The notes beneath the pieces are model-generated. The model ran no database searches. It was not told the origin of the DNA and was given only the letters and a program-made list of their open reading frames with translations. Shown here one piece after another: positions 35,365 through 46,861 of a stretch of DNA of 64,000 nt. Each line of letters opens with the position of its first letter. The first letter of the stretch is position 1. The position numbers and the translations under genes are program-made. Source of the DNA: Ascaphus truei (Eukaryota; Chordata; Amphibia; Anura; Ascaphidae); NCBI GenBank assembly GCA_036426205.1, contig CM071586.1:9482983-9546982 (forward strand). Reading direction: 5' to 3'.

Positions 35365-35758
35365 GTGAGTAACTGCAGGGCAATGATGGGCATAATATCC
35401 CATTTATGCAATTACATTATAAAAGGATAAATAATAGGATAGGCAGAGCCTTAAATTCTCTCTTCTTAAGTTACATCTACCCAGTGTCTCCTCCACCGTC
35501 GCATATTAATAGAATGGGTTAAAATAGGATTCATGGGAATTTCATATATGGAATAGCGGTGCTGTTATTATAGGTTTTTATTGATATGATGATGACCAGG
35601 GACGATCATATGTCTAATGGAAAATATCTTGTTAGTTTATGTACCAACACTGCTAAACTCTTCAATTGCAGCTTTAACATCATCTATATATCTAATTGTC
35701 TTTCAATAGGTTTAAATTCTGCTGTATACAAAGCCCTTTTTTTTATTATCCCTTGTAG

Positions 35759-35839
35759 GATCTGCCCCTGTAAACCCTATGTCAGGTACAACATACAGCC
35801 CGGTAAATTCTCCTTCAAATGCTGCTCCCAGGGAATACG
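35759..35839 (+). CDS. Repeat exon 3 (81 bp, phase 1-1)
   Basis: Only 394 bp of intron separates it from exon 2, the shortest spacing in the array, so most of that intron unit has been deleted. Module variant TTYSPVNSPSN and PREY. Confidence 0.82.
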
Positions 35840-36136
35840 GTGAGTAACTGCAGGGCAATAATGGGCACAATATCGGTATGAGCTGACCCAATAAAACTTT
35901 AATAGGATCACCCTCTTACACAAAGCAGCTGCCCAAATAGACTTTAATAGGATTCTCCTCTTACATCAGCTCCCCCACAAACTTTAATAGGAGAAGCCTC
36001 TTACATACATGACAAACCATCAAATGTAATAATATCACCATCACACACATCAGTTGCCTCATAGATTTTAATAGGATCCACCTCTAACTTACATCAGTTG
36101 CCCCATAGATTTTAACAGGATCATCCTCTTACACAT

Positions 36137-36219
36137 AGGGGTTATTCATTAAACCATGATAGTGACTATTGGGCAGTGTCAGACAGAAAATCCTATAGCA
36201 GTTTAATACATAACCCCCA
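36137..36219. mobile_element. Small foldback element of the intron unit
   Basis: GGGGTTATTCATTAAACCAT and the inverted CTATAGCAGTTTAATACATA are arms of a ~83-bp hairpin element. Orthologous copies lie at the same place in the other units: about 32498-32575, 37290-37370, 38440-38520, 39585-39665, 40768-40852, 42499-42586, 44180-44240 and 46078-46155. Confidence 0.7.
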
Positions 36220-36952
36220 TAGTCTTTCAAAGAATAACCACTTACAAATCAACTGCCTCATGTGTTACGATAGGATCATCCTATTACCCACATTATATGC
36301 CTAAATAGGATCACCCTCTGAGATGCCTCAGCCCTCCTCAGGAAATTAAATACAATTACCCATTTGCAATTATCATCATCACCTCATAGACTTTAATAGG
36401 ATTTCCTTATAAAAGTTATAATCACCCAATTACACCTATGTATCACCCTACACATTTTAAAAGGGTGGCCCATACATCTCTGTCGCTTAGACACATCAGT
36501 AACCCCATGCACTTCAATAGGATTCATCTTTTTAAATGATGCTTCTGCCCATCACTCTGATAAGTCCCATATATATCTCCCATATGAGGAAGATCCCACT
36601 TATGCAATTACATTATTAATGGATAAATAATAGGATAGGCAGAGCCTTAAATTCTCTCTTGTTGAGTTATCTCTACCCAGTGTCTCCTCCACCGTCGCAT
36701 ATTAATAGAATGGGCTAAATAGGATTCATGGGAATTTCATATATGGAATAGCGGTGCTGTAATTATATGTTTTTCTTGATATCACGATGATAAGGGATGA
36801 TCATATGGCTAATGGGAAATATCTTGTTAGTTTATGTACCAATACAGCTAAACTCTTCAATTGCAGCTTTAACATCATCTATATATCTAATTGTCTTTCA
36901 ATAGGATTAAATCGTGCTGTATAAAAAGCCCTTTTTTTATAATCCTGTGTAG

Positions 36953-37033
36953 GATCTGCCCCTGTAAACCCTATGTCAGGGACAACAAACAGCCCTGTAA
37001 ATGCCCCTTCAAATGCTGCTCCCAGGGAATACG
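36953..37033 (+). CDS. Repeat exon 4 (81 bp, phase 1-1)
   Basis: Acceptor TTTATAATCCTGTGTAG, donor TACG/GTGAGT. Module variant TTNSPVNAPSN and PREY. Confidence 0.82.
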
Positions 37034-38102
37034 GTGAGTAACTGCAGGGCAATGATGGGCATAATATCGGTATGAGCTGACCCAATAAAACATTAATAGG
37101 ATCACTCTCTTAAACACAGCAGCTGCCGCAATAGACTTTAATAGGTCCACTTACATCAGCTCCCCTATAAACTTTAATAGGAAATCCCTCTTACGTACAT
37201 GACATACACCATAGAATGTAATAATATCACCATCACACACATCAGTTACCTCATAGATTTTAATAGGATCACCCTCTTACACATAGGAGGTTATTCATTA
37301 AACCATGATAGTTACGATCGGGCAGTATCACACAGAAAATCCTATAACAGTTTAATGCATAACCCCCATAGTCTTTCAAAGGATTACCACTTACACACAT
37401 CAACTGTCTCATGTGTTACGATAGGATCGTCATATTACCCACATTATATGCTTAAATAGGATCACCCTTGGAGATGCCTCAGCCCTCCTCAGGAAATTAA
37501 ATACAATTACCCATTTACAATTATCATCATCTCCTCAATAGACTTTTATAGGATTTCCTTATAAAAGTTATAATCATCCAATTACACTTATGTGTCACCC
37601 TACACATTTTAATAGGGTGGCCCATAAATCTCACTCACTTAGACACATCAGTAACCCCATGCACTTCAATAGGATTCATCTTTTTAAATTATGCTTCTGC
37701 CCCTCACTCTGATAAGTCCCATATATATCTCCCATATGAGGAAGATCCCACTTATGCAATTACATTATAATAGGGTAAATAATAGGATAGGCAGAGCCTT
37801 AAATTCTCTCTTGTCGAGTTATGTCTACCCAGCGTCTCCTCCACCATCGCATGTTAAATGGGCTGAAATAGGATTCATGGGAATTTCATATGTGGAATAG
37901 CGGTGCGGTAATTATAGGTTTTTATTGATATGACGATGATAAGGGATGATCATATGTCTAATGGGAAATATCTTGTTAGTTTTTGTACCAACACAGCGAA
38001 ACTCTTCAATTGCAGCTTTAACATCATCTATATATCTAATTGTCTTTCAATAGGTTTAAATCGTGCTGTATACAACGCCCTTTTTTTTATTATCCCTTGT
38101 AG

Positions 38103-38183
38103 GATCTGCCCCTGTAAACCCTATGTCAGGGACAACACACATTCCTATAAATGCCCCTTCAAATGCGGCTCCCAGGGAAAACG
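38103..38183 (+). CDS. Repeat exon 5 (81 bp, phase 1-1)
   Basis: Starts exactly 1150 bp after exon 4. Module variant TTHIPINAPSN and PREN. Acceptor TTTTTTTTATTATCCCTTGTAG. Confidence 0.82.
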
Positions 38184-39248
38184 GTGAGTAACTGCAGGGC
38201 AATAATGGGCACAATATCGGTATGAGCTGAGCCAATAAAACTTTAATAGGATCACCATCTTACACAAAGCAGCTGCCCCAATAGACTTTAATAGGATCAT
38301 CCTCTTACATCAGCTCCTCCATAAACTTTAATAGGAGCACCCTCTTACATACATAACTTAGCCCATATACTTTAATATCACCATCACACACATCAGTTGC
38401 CTCATAGATTTTAATAGGATCACCCTCTTACACATAGGGGGATAGTCATTAAACCATGATAGTGACGATCGGGCAGTGTCACACAGAAAATCCTATAGCA
38501 GTTTAATGCATAACCCCCATAGTCTTTCAAAGGACAACCACTTACACACATAAACCGCCTCATGTGTTACGATAGGATCATCCTATTACCCACATTATAT
38601 GCCTAAATAGGATCACCTTCTGAGATGCCTCAGCCCTCCTCAGGAAATTAAATACAATTACCCATTTACAATTATCATCATCTCCTCAATAGGCTTTAAT
38701 AAAAGCTATAATCATCCAATTACACTTATGTGTCACCCTACACATTTTAATAGGGTGGCCCATAAATCTCACTCACTTAGGCACATCAGTGAGCCCATGC
38801 ACTTCAATAGGATTCATCTTTTTAAATGATGCTTCTGCCCCTCACTCTGATAAGTCCCATATATACAGTATCTCCCTTATGAGGAAGATCCCACTTATGC
38901 AATTACATTATAATAGGGTAAATAATAGGATAGGCAGAGCCATAAATTCTCTCTTGTTGAGTTATGTCTACACAGTGTCTCCTCCACCGTCGCATATTAA
39001 TAGAATGGGCTAAATAGGATTCATGGGCATATCATACATGGAATAGCGGTGCGGTAATTATAGGTTTTTCTTGATGTGACGATGATAAGGGATGATCATA
39101 TGGCTAATAGGAAATATCTTGTTAGTTTATGTACCAACACTGCTAAACTCTTCAATTGCAGCTTTAACATCATCTATATATCTAATTGTCTTTCAATATG
39201 TTTAAATTGTGCTGTATAGAAAGACCTTTTTTTTATTATCCCGTGTAG

Positions 39249-39329
39249 GATCTGCCCCTGTAAACCCTATGTCAGGGACAACAAGCAGCCATGTAAATGC
39301 CCCTTCAAATGCTGCTCCCAGGGAAAACG
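39249..39329 (+). CDS. Repeat exon 6 (81 bp, phase 1-1)
   Basis: Starts 1146 bp after exon 5. Module variant TTSSHVNAPSN, where the usual Pro after Ser is His. Confidence 0.82.
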
Positions 39330-40395
39330 GTGAGTAACTGGAGGGCAATGATGGGCATAATATCGGAATGAGCTGACCCAATAAAACATTAATAGGATCA
39401 CTCTCTTAAACACAGCAGCTGCCCCAATAGACTTTAATAGGTCCACCTACATCAGCTCCCCCATAAACTTTTATAGGAAAACCCTCTTACGTACATGACA
39501 TACACCATAGAATGTAATAATATCACCATCACACACATCAGTTACCTCATAGATTTTAATAGGATCACCCTCTTACACATAGGAGGTTATTCATTAAACC
39601 ATGATAGTGACTATTGGGCAGTGTCACACAGAAAATCCTATAACAGTTTAATGCATAACCCCCATAGTCTTTCAAAGGACAACCACTTACACACATCAAC
39701 TGCCTCATGTGTTACGATAGGATCATCCTATTACCCACATTATATGCTTAATAGGATCACCCTCTGAGATGCCTCAGCCCTCCTCAAGAAATTAAATACA
39801 ATTACCCATTTACAATTATCATCATCTACGCAAAAGGCTTTAATAGGATTTCCTTATACAAGTTATAATCACCCAATTACACCTATGTATCACCCTACAC
39901 ATTTTAAAAGGGTGGCCCATACATCTCTGTCGCTTAGACACATCAGTAACCCCATGCACTTCAATAGGATTCATCTTTTTAAATGATGCTTCTGCCCATC
40001 ACTCTGATAAGTCCCATATATATCTCCCATATGAGTAAGATCCCACTTATGCAATTACATTATAATAGGGTAAATAATAGGATAGGCAGAGGCTTAAATT
40101 CTCTCTTGTTAAGTTATGTCTACCCAGTGTCTCCTCTACCATCGCATATTAAATGGAATGAAATAGGATTCGTGGGAATTTCATATATAGAATAGCGGTG
40201 CGGTAATTATAGGTTTTTATTGATGTGACGATGATAAGGGATGATCATGTCTAATGGGAAATATCTTGTTAGTTTATGTACCAACACAGCTAAACTCTTC
40301 AATTGCAGCTTTAACATCATCTATATATCTAATTGTCTTTCAATAGGTTTAAATCGTGCTGTATACAACGCCCTTTTTTTTATTATCCCTTGTAG

Positions 40396-40476
40396 GATCT
40401 GCCCCTGTAAACCCTATGTCAGGGACAACACACATTCCTGTAAATGCTCCTTCAAATGCTGCTACTGGAGAAACAG
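40396..40476 (+). CDS. Repeat exon 7 (81 bp, phase 1-1)
   Basis: Starts 1147 bp after exon 6. Module variant TTHIPVNAPSNAATGET. It has the ...ACAG/GTGAGT donor like exons 1, 9 and 10, rather than AACG, so two exon subtypes alternate along the array. Confidence 0.82.
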
Positions 40477-41502
40477 GTGAGTAACTGCAGGGTAAAGATG
40501 GATATAATATGGGTATAATTTGTCCCAATAAGACTGTAATAGGGTCACCCTCTTACACACAGAAGCTGCCCCAATAGACTTTAATAGGATCACACTCTTA
40601 CAGTTCATACATAAATTACCCCATAGACGTTAATAAAGTCATCCTTTTACAAATATCAGTTAACTTATAGATTTGAATAGGATCCCCCTCATAGATGTTA
40701 ATAGGATCCCCTCTCTTAGATAAATCAGATACCTCATAGATGTTAATAGGATCATCCTCTTACACATAGGGGGTTATACATTAAGCTGTGATAGTGGCGA
40801 ACAAGGCACTGTTACACAGAAAATGTTATAGTAGTTTGATGCATAACCCCCATAGTCTTTCAAAGAATAACCACGTATACACATCAACTGCCTCATGTGT
40901 TATGATAGGATCATCCTATAACCCACATTATATGCTTTATTAGAATGACCTCTGGCATACATCAGCTATCCCAAGGAAATTAAATATTTGAATAGGGTGG
41001 CCCCTAAATCTCAGTCACTTACTGTACACACATCAGTAAACCCCATTCAATTCACTGGGATTCACCTCTTAAAATAAAGCTCCAGCCATGACTTTGATAA
41101 GGCCCGTAAATGTATCCCATATGAGTAAGATGCCACTTATCCAGTTACATTATAAAAGGATAAATAATAGGATAGGCCTGAGCATTAAATTGTATCCTGA
41201 TAAGTTCCGTCTACACAACGTCTCTTCCACCATCATACAGCATATTAATAAAATGGGATGAAATAGGATTCGTGGGAATTTCATATACTATACTGAATAG
41301 CGGTGCTGTAATTATAGGTTTTTCTTGATTTGACAATGATAAGGGATGATCATATGTCCAATGGGAAATTTCTTGTTATTTTATGTACCAGTGCTGCTAT
41401 CCTCTTAAATTGCGGCATTAACGTCATCTATATATCTACTTGTCTTTCAATAGGTTTAAATTGTGCTGTATACAAAGCCCCTTTTCTTTTCATTCCTTGT
41501 AG

Positions 41503-41583
41503 GATATGCCCCTGTAAACCCTATGTCAGGGACAACAAACAGCCCCATAAATGCCCCTTCAAATGCTGCTCCCAGGGAAAACG
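41503..41583 (+). CDS. Repeat exon 8 (81 bp, phase 1-1)
   Basis: The first full codon is TAT, giving YAPVNPM instead of SAPVNPM; otherwise MSGTTNSPI and PREN as in exon 2. Confidence 0.82.
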
Positions 41584-41689
41584 GTGAGTAATTGCAGGGC
41601 AATGATGGGCATAATATCGGTATGAGCTGACCCAATAAAACTTCAATAGGTTCATCCTTTTACACACACCAGTTACCCCCATATTCTGG

Positions 41690-42003
41690 GGGTATTGGAT
41701 ATGGGGTATGGGATACGGGGATATACCAAATAAGTAAACATGGGAAGGATGTTGATCCAGGGAGTAATCTGATTGCCAATTCTTGGAGTCAGGGAGGAAT
41801 TTATTTTTCCCCTTGTCAGATATCATTGGGTGATATAACACTGGGGTTTTTGTTTGCCTTCCTCTGGATCAATATAGAGTAATTACGGATATAGGATAAA
41901 GTATCTGTCGTCTAAATTTAGCATAGGTTGAACTTGATGGATGCATGTCTTTTTTCAACCTCATCTACTATGTAACTATGTAACTACTATGTAACTATGT
42001 AAC
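41690..42003 (+). mobile_element. CR1-like LINE 3' tail
   Basis: From ATACGGGGATATACCAAATAA it aligns with the last ~300 bp of the element at 33453-35095, ending with (CTATGTAA)n at 41968-42003. It is a 5'-truncated, independent insertion within the intron after exon 8. Confidence 0.88.
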
Positions 42004-42057
42004 ATCTTACATAGATCAGCTGCCCCATACACTTTAATTTGATCATACTCTAACATA

Positions 42058-42408
42058 CAGGTGCGCCGATGAGTATTCTAAAACTTGCCTTGGAAAATCT
42101 GGGGCTATCACCAACAAGACCCAGGTACATGCTGGGTACATGCTGGGTACATGCTGGGTACATGCTGCAACATGTCAGTGACATTTCTGCAGAAAGACTA
42201 ATGGCCCATCGGATTAACACAGCAGGGGTCCCTAGCGGTCCCATTCAGTTTGAATGTGTCTGCCAGGGACCCCCGCTGTGTTAATCCGATGGGCCATTAG
42301 TCTGTCTGCAGAAATGTTACTGAAATGTTGCAGCATGTACCCAGCATGTACCTGGGTCTTGTTGGCGATAGCCCCAGATAAGTTTTAGAATGCTCATCGG
42401 CGCACCTG
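42058..42408. mobile_element. Palindromic TA-MITE, complete (351 bp)
   Basis: TA (42056-42057), CAGGTGCGCCGATGAGTATT ... AATGCTCATCGGCGCACCTG, TA (42409-42410). The arms are inverted copies of about 150-170 bp, including CTAATGGCCCATCGGATTAA and its inverse. The CATGCTGGGTA segment is triplicated in the left arm only (about 42128-42165). Tc1/mariner-like by TA target duplication. No coding. Confidence 0.88.
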
Positions 42409-42904
42409 TACATCAGCTGCCCCCTATCGACTTTAATAGGATTGCCCTCTTCTATCAGTTACCTCATAAATTTTGATAGGATACCTCTCTTACACATAGG
42501 GGGTTATTTATTAAACTGAGATTGTGGCAATCGGGACACGGTCACACAGAAAATCCTAACACAGGTTAAGGCATAACCCCCATAGTCTTTCAAAGGATAA
42601 CCCACTTATAGACATTAAACTTCTTCATGTGTCAGGATAGGCTCATCCTATTACCCACATTATACAATCTAATAGGATAACCCTCCGACATGCAACAATC
42701 TTCCCCAGGAAATTAAATATAAATGATCCTTTTACAAATGTCATAATCTTCTCTGTAGAGTTTATTAGGAACTCCGTTTAAAGCCATGATCACCCAATTA
42801 CACCTATGTTTCACCTCATTAATTTTAATAGGGTGGCCCATATAACACAGTCACTTACTGACTGATAAAAACTTCTGTAATATGTGGCAGTTCCCACTAA
42901 TCCA

Positions 42905-43325
42905 GTTTCATATATTCATTATATTCTCCCTCTCCCCCCTCTCTCCCCCCCCCCCCCCCCCCCTCCCTCCCCTCTCCTTCCCCCCTCCCTCCCTCCCCCT
43001 CCCTCTCTCACCCCTCCCTCTCTCTCCCCCCCTCCCTCCCTCTCTTCTCTCCCCCCTCCTCTCTCTCTCTCCCCCGCTCGCTCTCTCTCTCCCCCCGTCC
43101 CTCTCTCTCTCCCTCCCCGGTCACGGTCGGTCCTCTCTCTCTCCCCTCCCTCCCTCTCTCCCCCCTCCTCCCTCGCCTCTCTCTCCCCCCTCCCTCTCTC
43201 TCTTCCCCCCTCCCTCTCTCTCTCCCCCTCCCCCTCCCTCTTTCTCTCTCTCTCTCTCCCCCTCCCTCCCCCCTCCCTCCCTCTCTCCCCCTCTCCCCCT
43301 CTATCTCTCTCTCTCTCCCTCGTAT
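42905..43325. repeat. (CT)n/C-rich simple repeat
   Basis: Pyrimidine-only tract of CCCTCCCTCTCTCTC with a C18-type run near 42945. Same position within the intron unit as the 29630 tract relative to exon sequence, so tracts have grown independently from a shared pyrimidine seed. Confidence 0.95.
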
Positions 43326-43455
43326 AATTCAATTAAACAGAAAATCCCATACGTTAGTGGGATAGTAGCTTAAACATTGTCTATATCTCTAATTGTTCAA
43401 TAGGTTTAAATCTATCTTGCTGTATGTAAAGCCCTCTAATTTTTACCCCTTGTAG

Positions 43456-43536
43456 GATCTGCCCCTGTAAACCCTATGGCAGGGACAACAAACAGCCCGG
43501 TAAATGCCCCTTCAAATCCTGCTACAAGTGAAACAG
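43456..43536 (+). CDS. Repeat exon 9 (81 bp, phase 1-1)
   Basis: Module variant MAGTTNSPVNAPSNPATSET, where Pro replaces Ala and Ser replaces Arg near the end. Acceptor TTTTTACCCCTTGTAG. Confidence 0.82.
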
Positions 43537-43662
43537 GTGAGTAACTGCATGGCAAAGGGACATAATATGGGTATAAAATGTCTAAATAAGACTTTAATTG
43601 GATCCTCTTCTTATACACCTCAGCTGCCCCAATATACTTTAATATGATCACCCTCTTACATA

Positions 43663-43994
43663 CAGGCATACTCCGCATTAACGTACGCAATGGGACCGGA
43701 GCATGTATGTAAAGCGAAAATGTACTTAAAGTGAAGCACTACCTTTTCCCCACTTATCGATGCATGTACTGTACGGCAATCGTCATATACGTGCATAACT
43801 GATGTAAATAACGCGTGTGTAACAGGCTCTATAGTCTCCCCACTTGCGCACAGCTTCGGTACAGGTAGGGAGCCGGTATTGCTGTTCAGGACGTGCTGAC
43901 AGGTGCATGCGTGAGCTGCTGTTTGCCTATTGGGCGCTATGTCCTTACTCGCGAGTGTACTTAAAGTGAGTGTCCTTAAACCGGGGTATGCCTG
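43663..43994. mobile_element. Tigger-like MITE, copy 2 (332 bp)
   Basis: TA, CAGGCATACTCCGCATTAACG ... CCGGGGTATGCCTG, TA. Full-length relative of 10467-10788, inserted in the intron after exon 9. Ends match the Tigger (pogo) type. Confidence 0.85.
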
Positions 43995-44779
43995 TACATA
44001 AGTTACCCCATAGATTTTATTAAAGTCACATTCTTCCAAACATCAGTTACCTCATAGATTTTAGTATGATCCTCCTCTTCCAAACATCAGTTACCTCATA
44101 GATTTTAGTATGATCCTCCTCTTCCAAACATCAATTACCTCATATATTTTCATAGGATCATCCTTTTCACACATGGGGGGTTATTCATAAAACTACGATA
44201 GTGCCGATCGGGGCTCTGACACAGTCGTTTAATGCATAACCCTCAAGGATAACCCACTTACACACATCAACTGCCTCATGTGTTATGATAGGATCATCCT
44301 ATTACCCACATTATATACTCTAATAGGAATACCCTCCAACATGCATCAGCCATCCCCAGGAGATTAAATATAAATGATCCATTTACAAAGTCATCCCCTC
44401 TATAGGATTTATTAGGAACTCCTTTTAAAGTCATGATCACTCAATTACACCTATATGTCACCCCATCAATTTTAATAGGGTGGCCCATAAAACAAAGTCA
44501 TTTACTGACTGATACACACATCAGATCCCCAGGCAATTTCATTCGATTATCTTCTTAAAATTATGCTTTGTTGAAGGTCCCACTCATCCAGTTTCATTAT
44601 AAAAGGATAAATAATAGGATGGACAGAGCCTTAAATTCTCTCCTGCTGAGTTCTGTCCACCCAGCGTCTCCACCAACTTCATACAGCACAGTATAGTAAT
44701 AGAATGGTCTGAAACAGGGTTCACAGGAGTCACATACTGTATATGCAATAGCGGTGATGTTATTATAGGTTTTTCTTGA

Positions 44780-44783
44780 TTTG

Positions 44784-44813
<30 letters not shown>
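44780..44813. repeat. (AAT)n microsatellite
   Basis: About ten ATA/AAT trinucleotides in the intron before repeat exon 10. Confidence 0.95.
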
Positions 44814-44818
<5 letters not shown>

Positions 44819-45127
44819 GGATGATCATATGTCTAACTGGAAAGATTGTATTGGTTAAGGAACCAGTACAGCTAGGCTGTTAAATTGGTGCCCCTCTTCC
44901 TTTTCACTCTGTCCTCCTTTCTCCCTCTTTGCCATTTCCTGTGTCAATTCTTTCTCTCTCTCCCTCTCTTGTAACAGTGAGTTTAATAGTAAAATCCAAG
45001 TAAACACAACATTCCATGTAAGTACTTTAGTGGGACTGCAGCTTAAACATCGTCTATATCTCTAATTGTCTTTCATATGTTTAAATCTTGCTGTATACAA
45101 AAAAACTTTCTCTTTTTCCCCTTGTAG

Positions 45128-45208
45128 GATATGCCCCTGTAAACCCTATGGCAGGGACAACACACAGCCCAGTAAATGCCCCTTCAAATGCTGCAACAAG
45201 GGAAACAG
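45128..45208 (+). CDS. Repeat exon 10, last of the 81-bp series
   Basis: Module variant YAPVNPMAGTTHSPV...AATRET, with a CAG/GTGAGT donor. No further 81-bp exon is found downstream; the next exon is of a different type. Confidence 0.82.
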
Positions 45209-45257
45209 GTGAGTAACTGCAGGGCAAAGATGGACATAATATGGGTTTGAACTGGCC

Positions 45258-45960
45258 CAATAAGACTTTAATAGAATCACCCTCTTACACACATCAACTT
45301 CCCCCATTCACTTTAATAGGATCACCCTCTTACACACATCAACTGCCCCCATTCACTTTACTTGACAATCACCCCTCACTTAGGTTGACACTCAGCCCGC
45401 CATTCACTTTAAATAGGATCAACCCTCTTACACATCAACTGCCCCATTCACTTTAATAGGATCACCCTCTTACACATCAACTGCCCCCATTCACTTTAAT
45501 AAGGATCACCCTCTTACACCATCAACTGCCACCCAATGATACCTTTAATAATCACCCTCGAAATTCACCTCACCCTTGCCACCACAACACTCCTCCCATT
45601 CCTTATACGTCACCAACACCTCTTACTCCCACATCAACTGCCCCCATTCACTTTAATAGGTTCTCACTCTTACACACATCAACTGCCCCCATTCACATTA
45701 ATAGGATCACCCTCTTACACATCAACTGCCCCCATTCACTTTAATAGGATCACCCTCTTACACATCAACTGCCCCCATTCACTTTAATAGGTTCTCACTC
45801 TTACACACATAAACTGTCCCTATTCACTTTAAAAGGTTCTCACTCTTACACACATAAACTGCCCCATTCACTTTAATAGGATCACCCTCTTACATACATC
45901 AGCTGCCCCCATTAATTTTAAAAGGATTGCCTTCTTACATACATCAGCGGCCAAATAGAC
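45258..45960. repeat. Intronic minisatellite (43-44 bp units)
   Basis: About 15 copies of CATCAACTGCCCCCATTCAC, TTTAATAGGATCACCCTCTT with local indels near 45360-45620, directly after repeat exon 10. Confidence 0.92.
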
Positions 45961-46861
45961 TTTAATAGGTTCCCCTTCTTACATACATGCTACCCCATAG
46001 ACTTTAATAAAGTTATCATCTTACAAAAAACAGTTACAGCACCTCATAGGTTTTAATCGGATCACCCTCTTACACATAGGGGGTTATTCATTAAAGTGTA
46101 ATAATGTTGATCGAGGCACAGAAAATCCTATTGCCGTTTAATGCAAAAAAAAACATAGTCTTTCAAAGGATAACCCACATACACACATCAACTGCCTCCT
46201 GTGTTATAATAGGATCATCCTATTACCCACATTATATGCTGTAATAGGACGACCCTCCGACATGCATCAGTCGTCCCCAGGAGATTAAATATAAATGATC
46301 CATTTCCAAACGTAATCATCTCATCTACAGGCTTAATTAGGAACCTCATTTAAAATCATAATCCCCCAATGACACCTATCTGTCCCCCCATCAATTTTAA
46401 TAGGGTGGCCCATAAAACTCAGTCACTCACACACATCAGTAACCCCATGCAATTCAATTGGAGTATCCTCTTAACATTTTGCCTTGGCCCCTCACTCATA
46501 TAAGGATGATCCCACTAATCCAGTTACATTATAAAAGGATAAATAATAGGATGGCCAGAGCCTTATGTTCTCTCTTGATGACTTCTGTCTCTTCTTGTCC
46601 TTCTGTCTACCAGCGTCAACTTTCCGGTTATATATTAAGAGAATGGGCTAAAAACAGGATCATGAAATTTAAATGTATGGAATAGCGGGGATGTAATTAT
46701 AGGTTTTTCTTTATATGATGCTGATAAAGGATTATCATATGTCTAATGGGAAAGTTGTTATTAGTCTATGCACCAGTGCCGCTATACTTTCATATTGGCG
46801 ATATGCCCAAGAGATATGAGATGAACCTCATATATAATGTGTCCCCCCATTTTATTTGTAG

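Larger units (their letters stand above)
29630..36870 (+). repeat. Right arm of large imperfect inverted repeat
   Basis: The cleaner arm, in the orientation of the gene. Reading right to left it matches 17460-26290 reading left to right. Both arms share the CR1-like insertion, so a genuine duplication would postdate that insertion. Confidence 0.83.

Noticed and set aside
36953..37085. Minus-strand open frames across the repeat exons (FEGAFTGLFVVPAIGFTGADP type)
   Set aside because: These are antisense shadows of the 81-bp exons; plus-strand splice sites and phase consistency support the plus strand.
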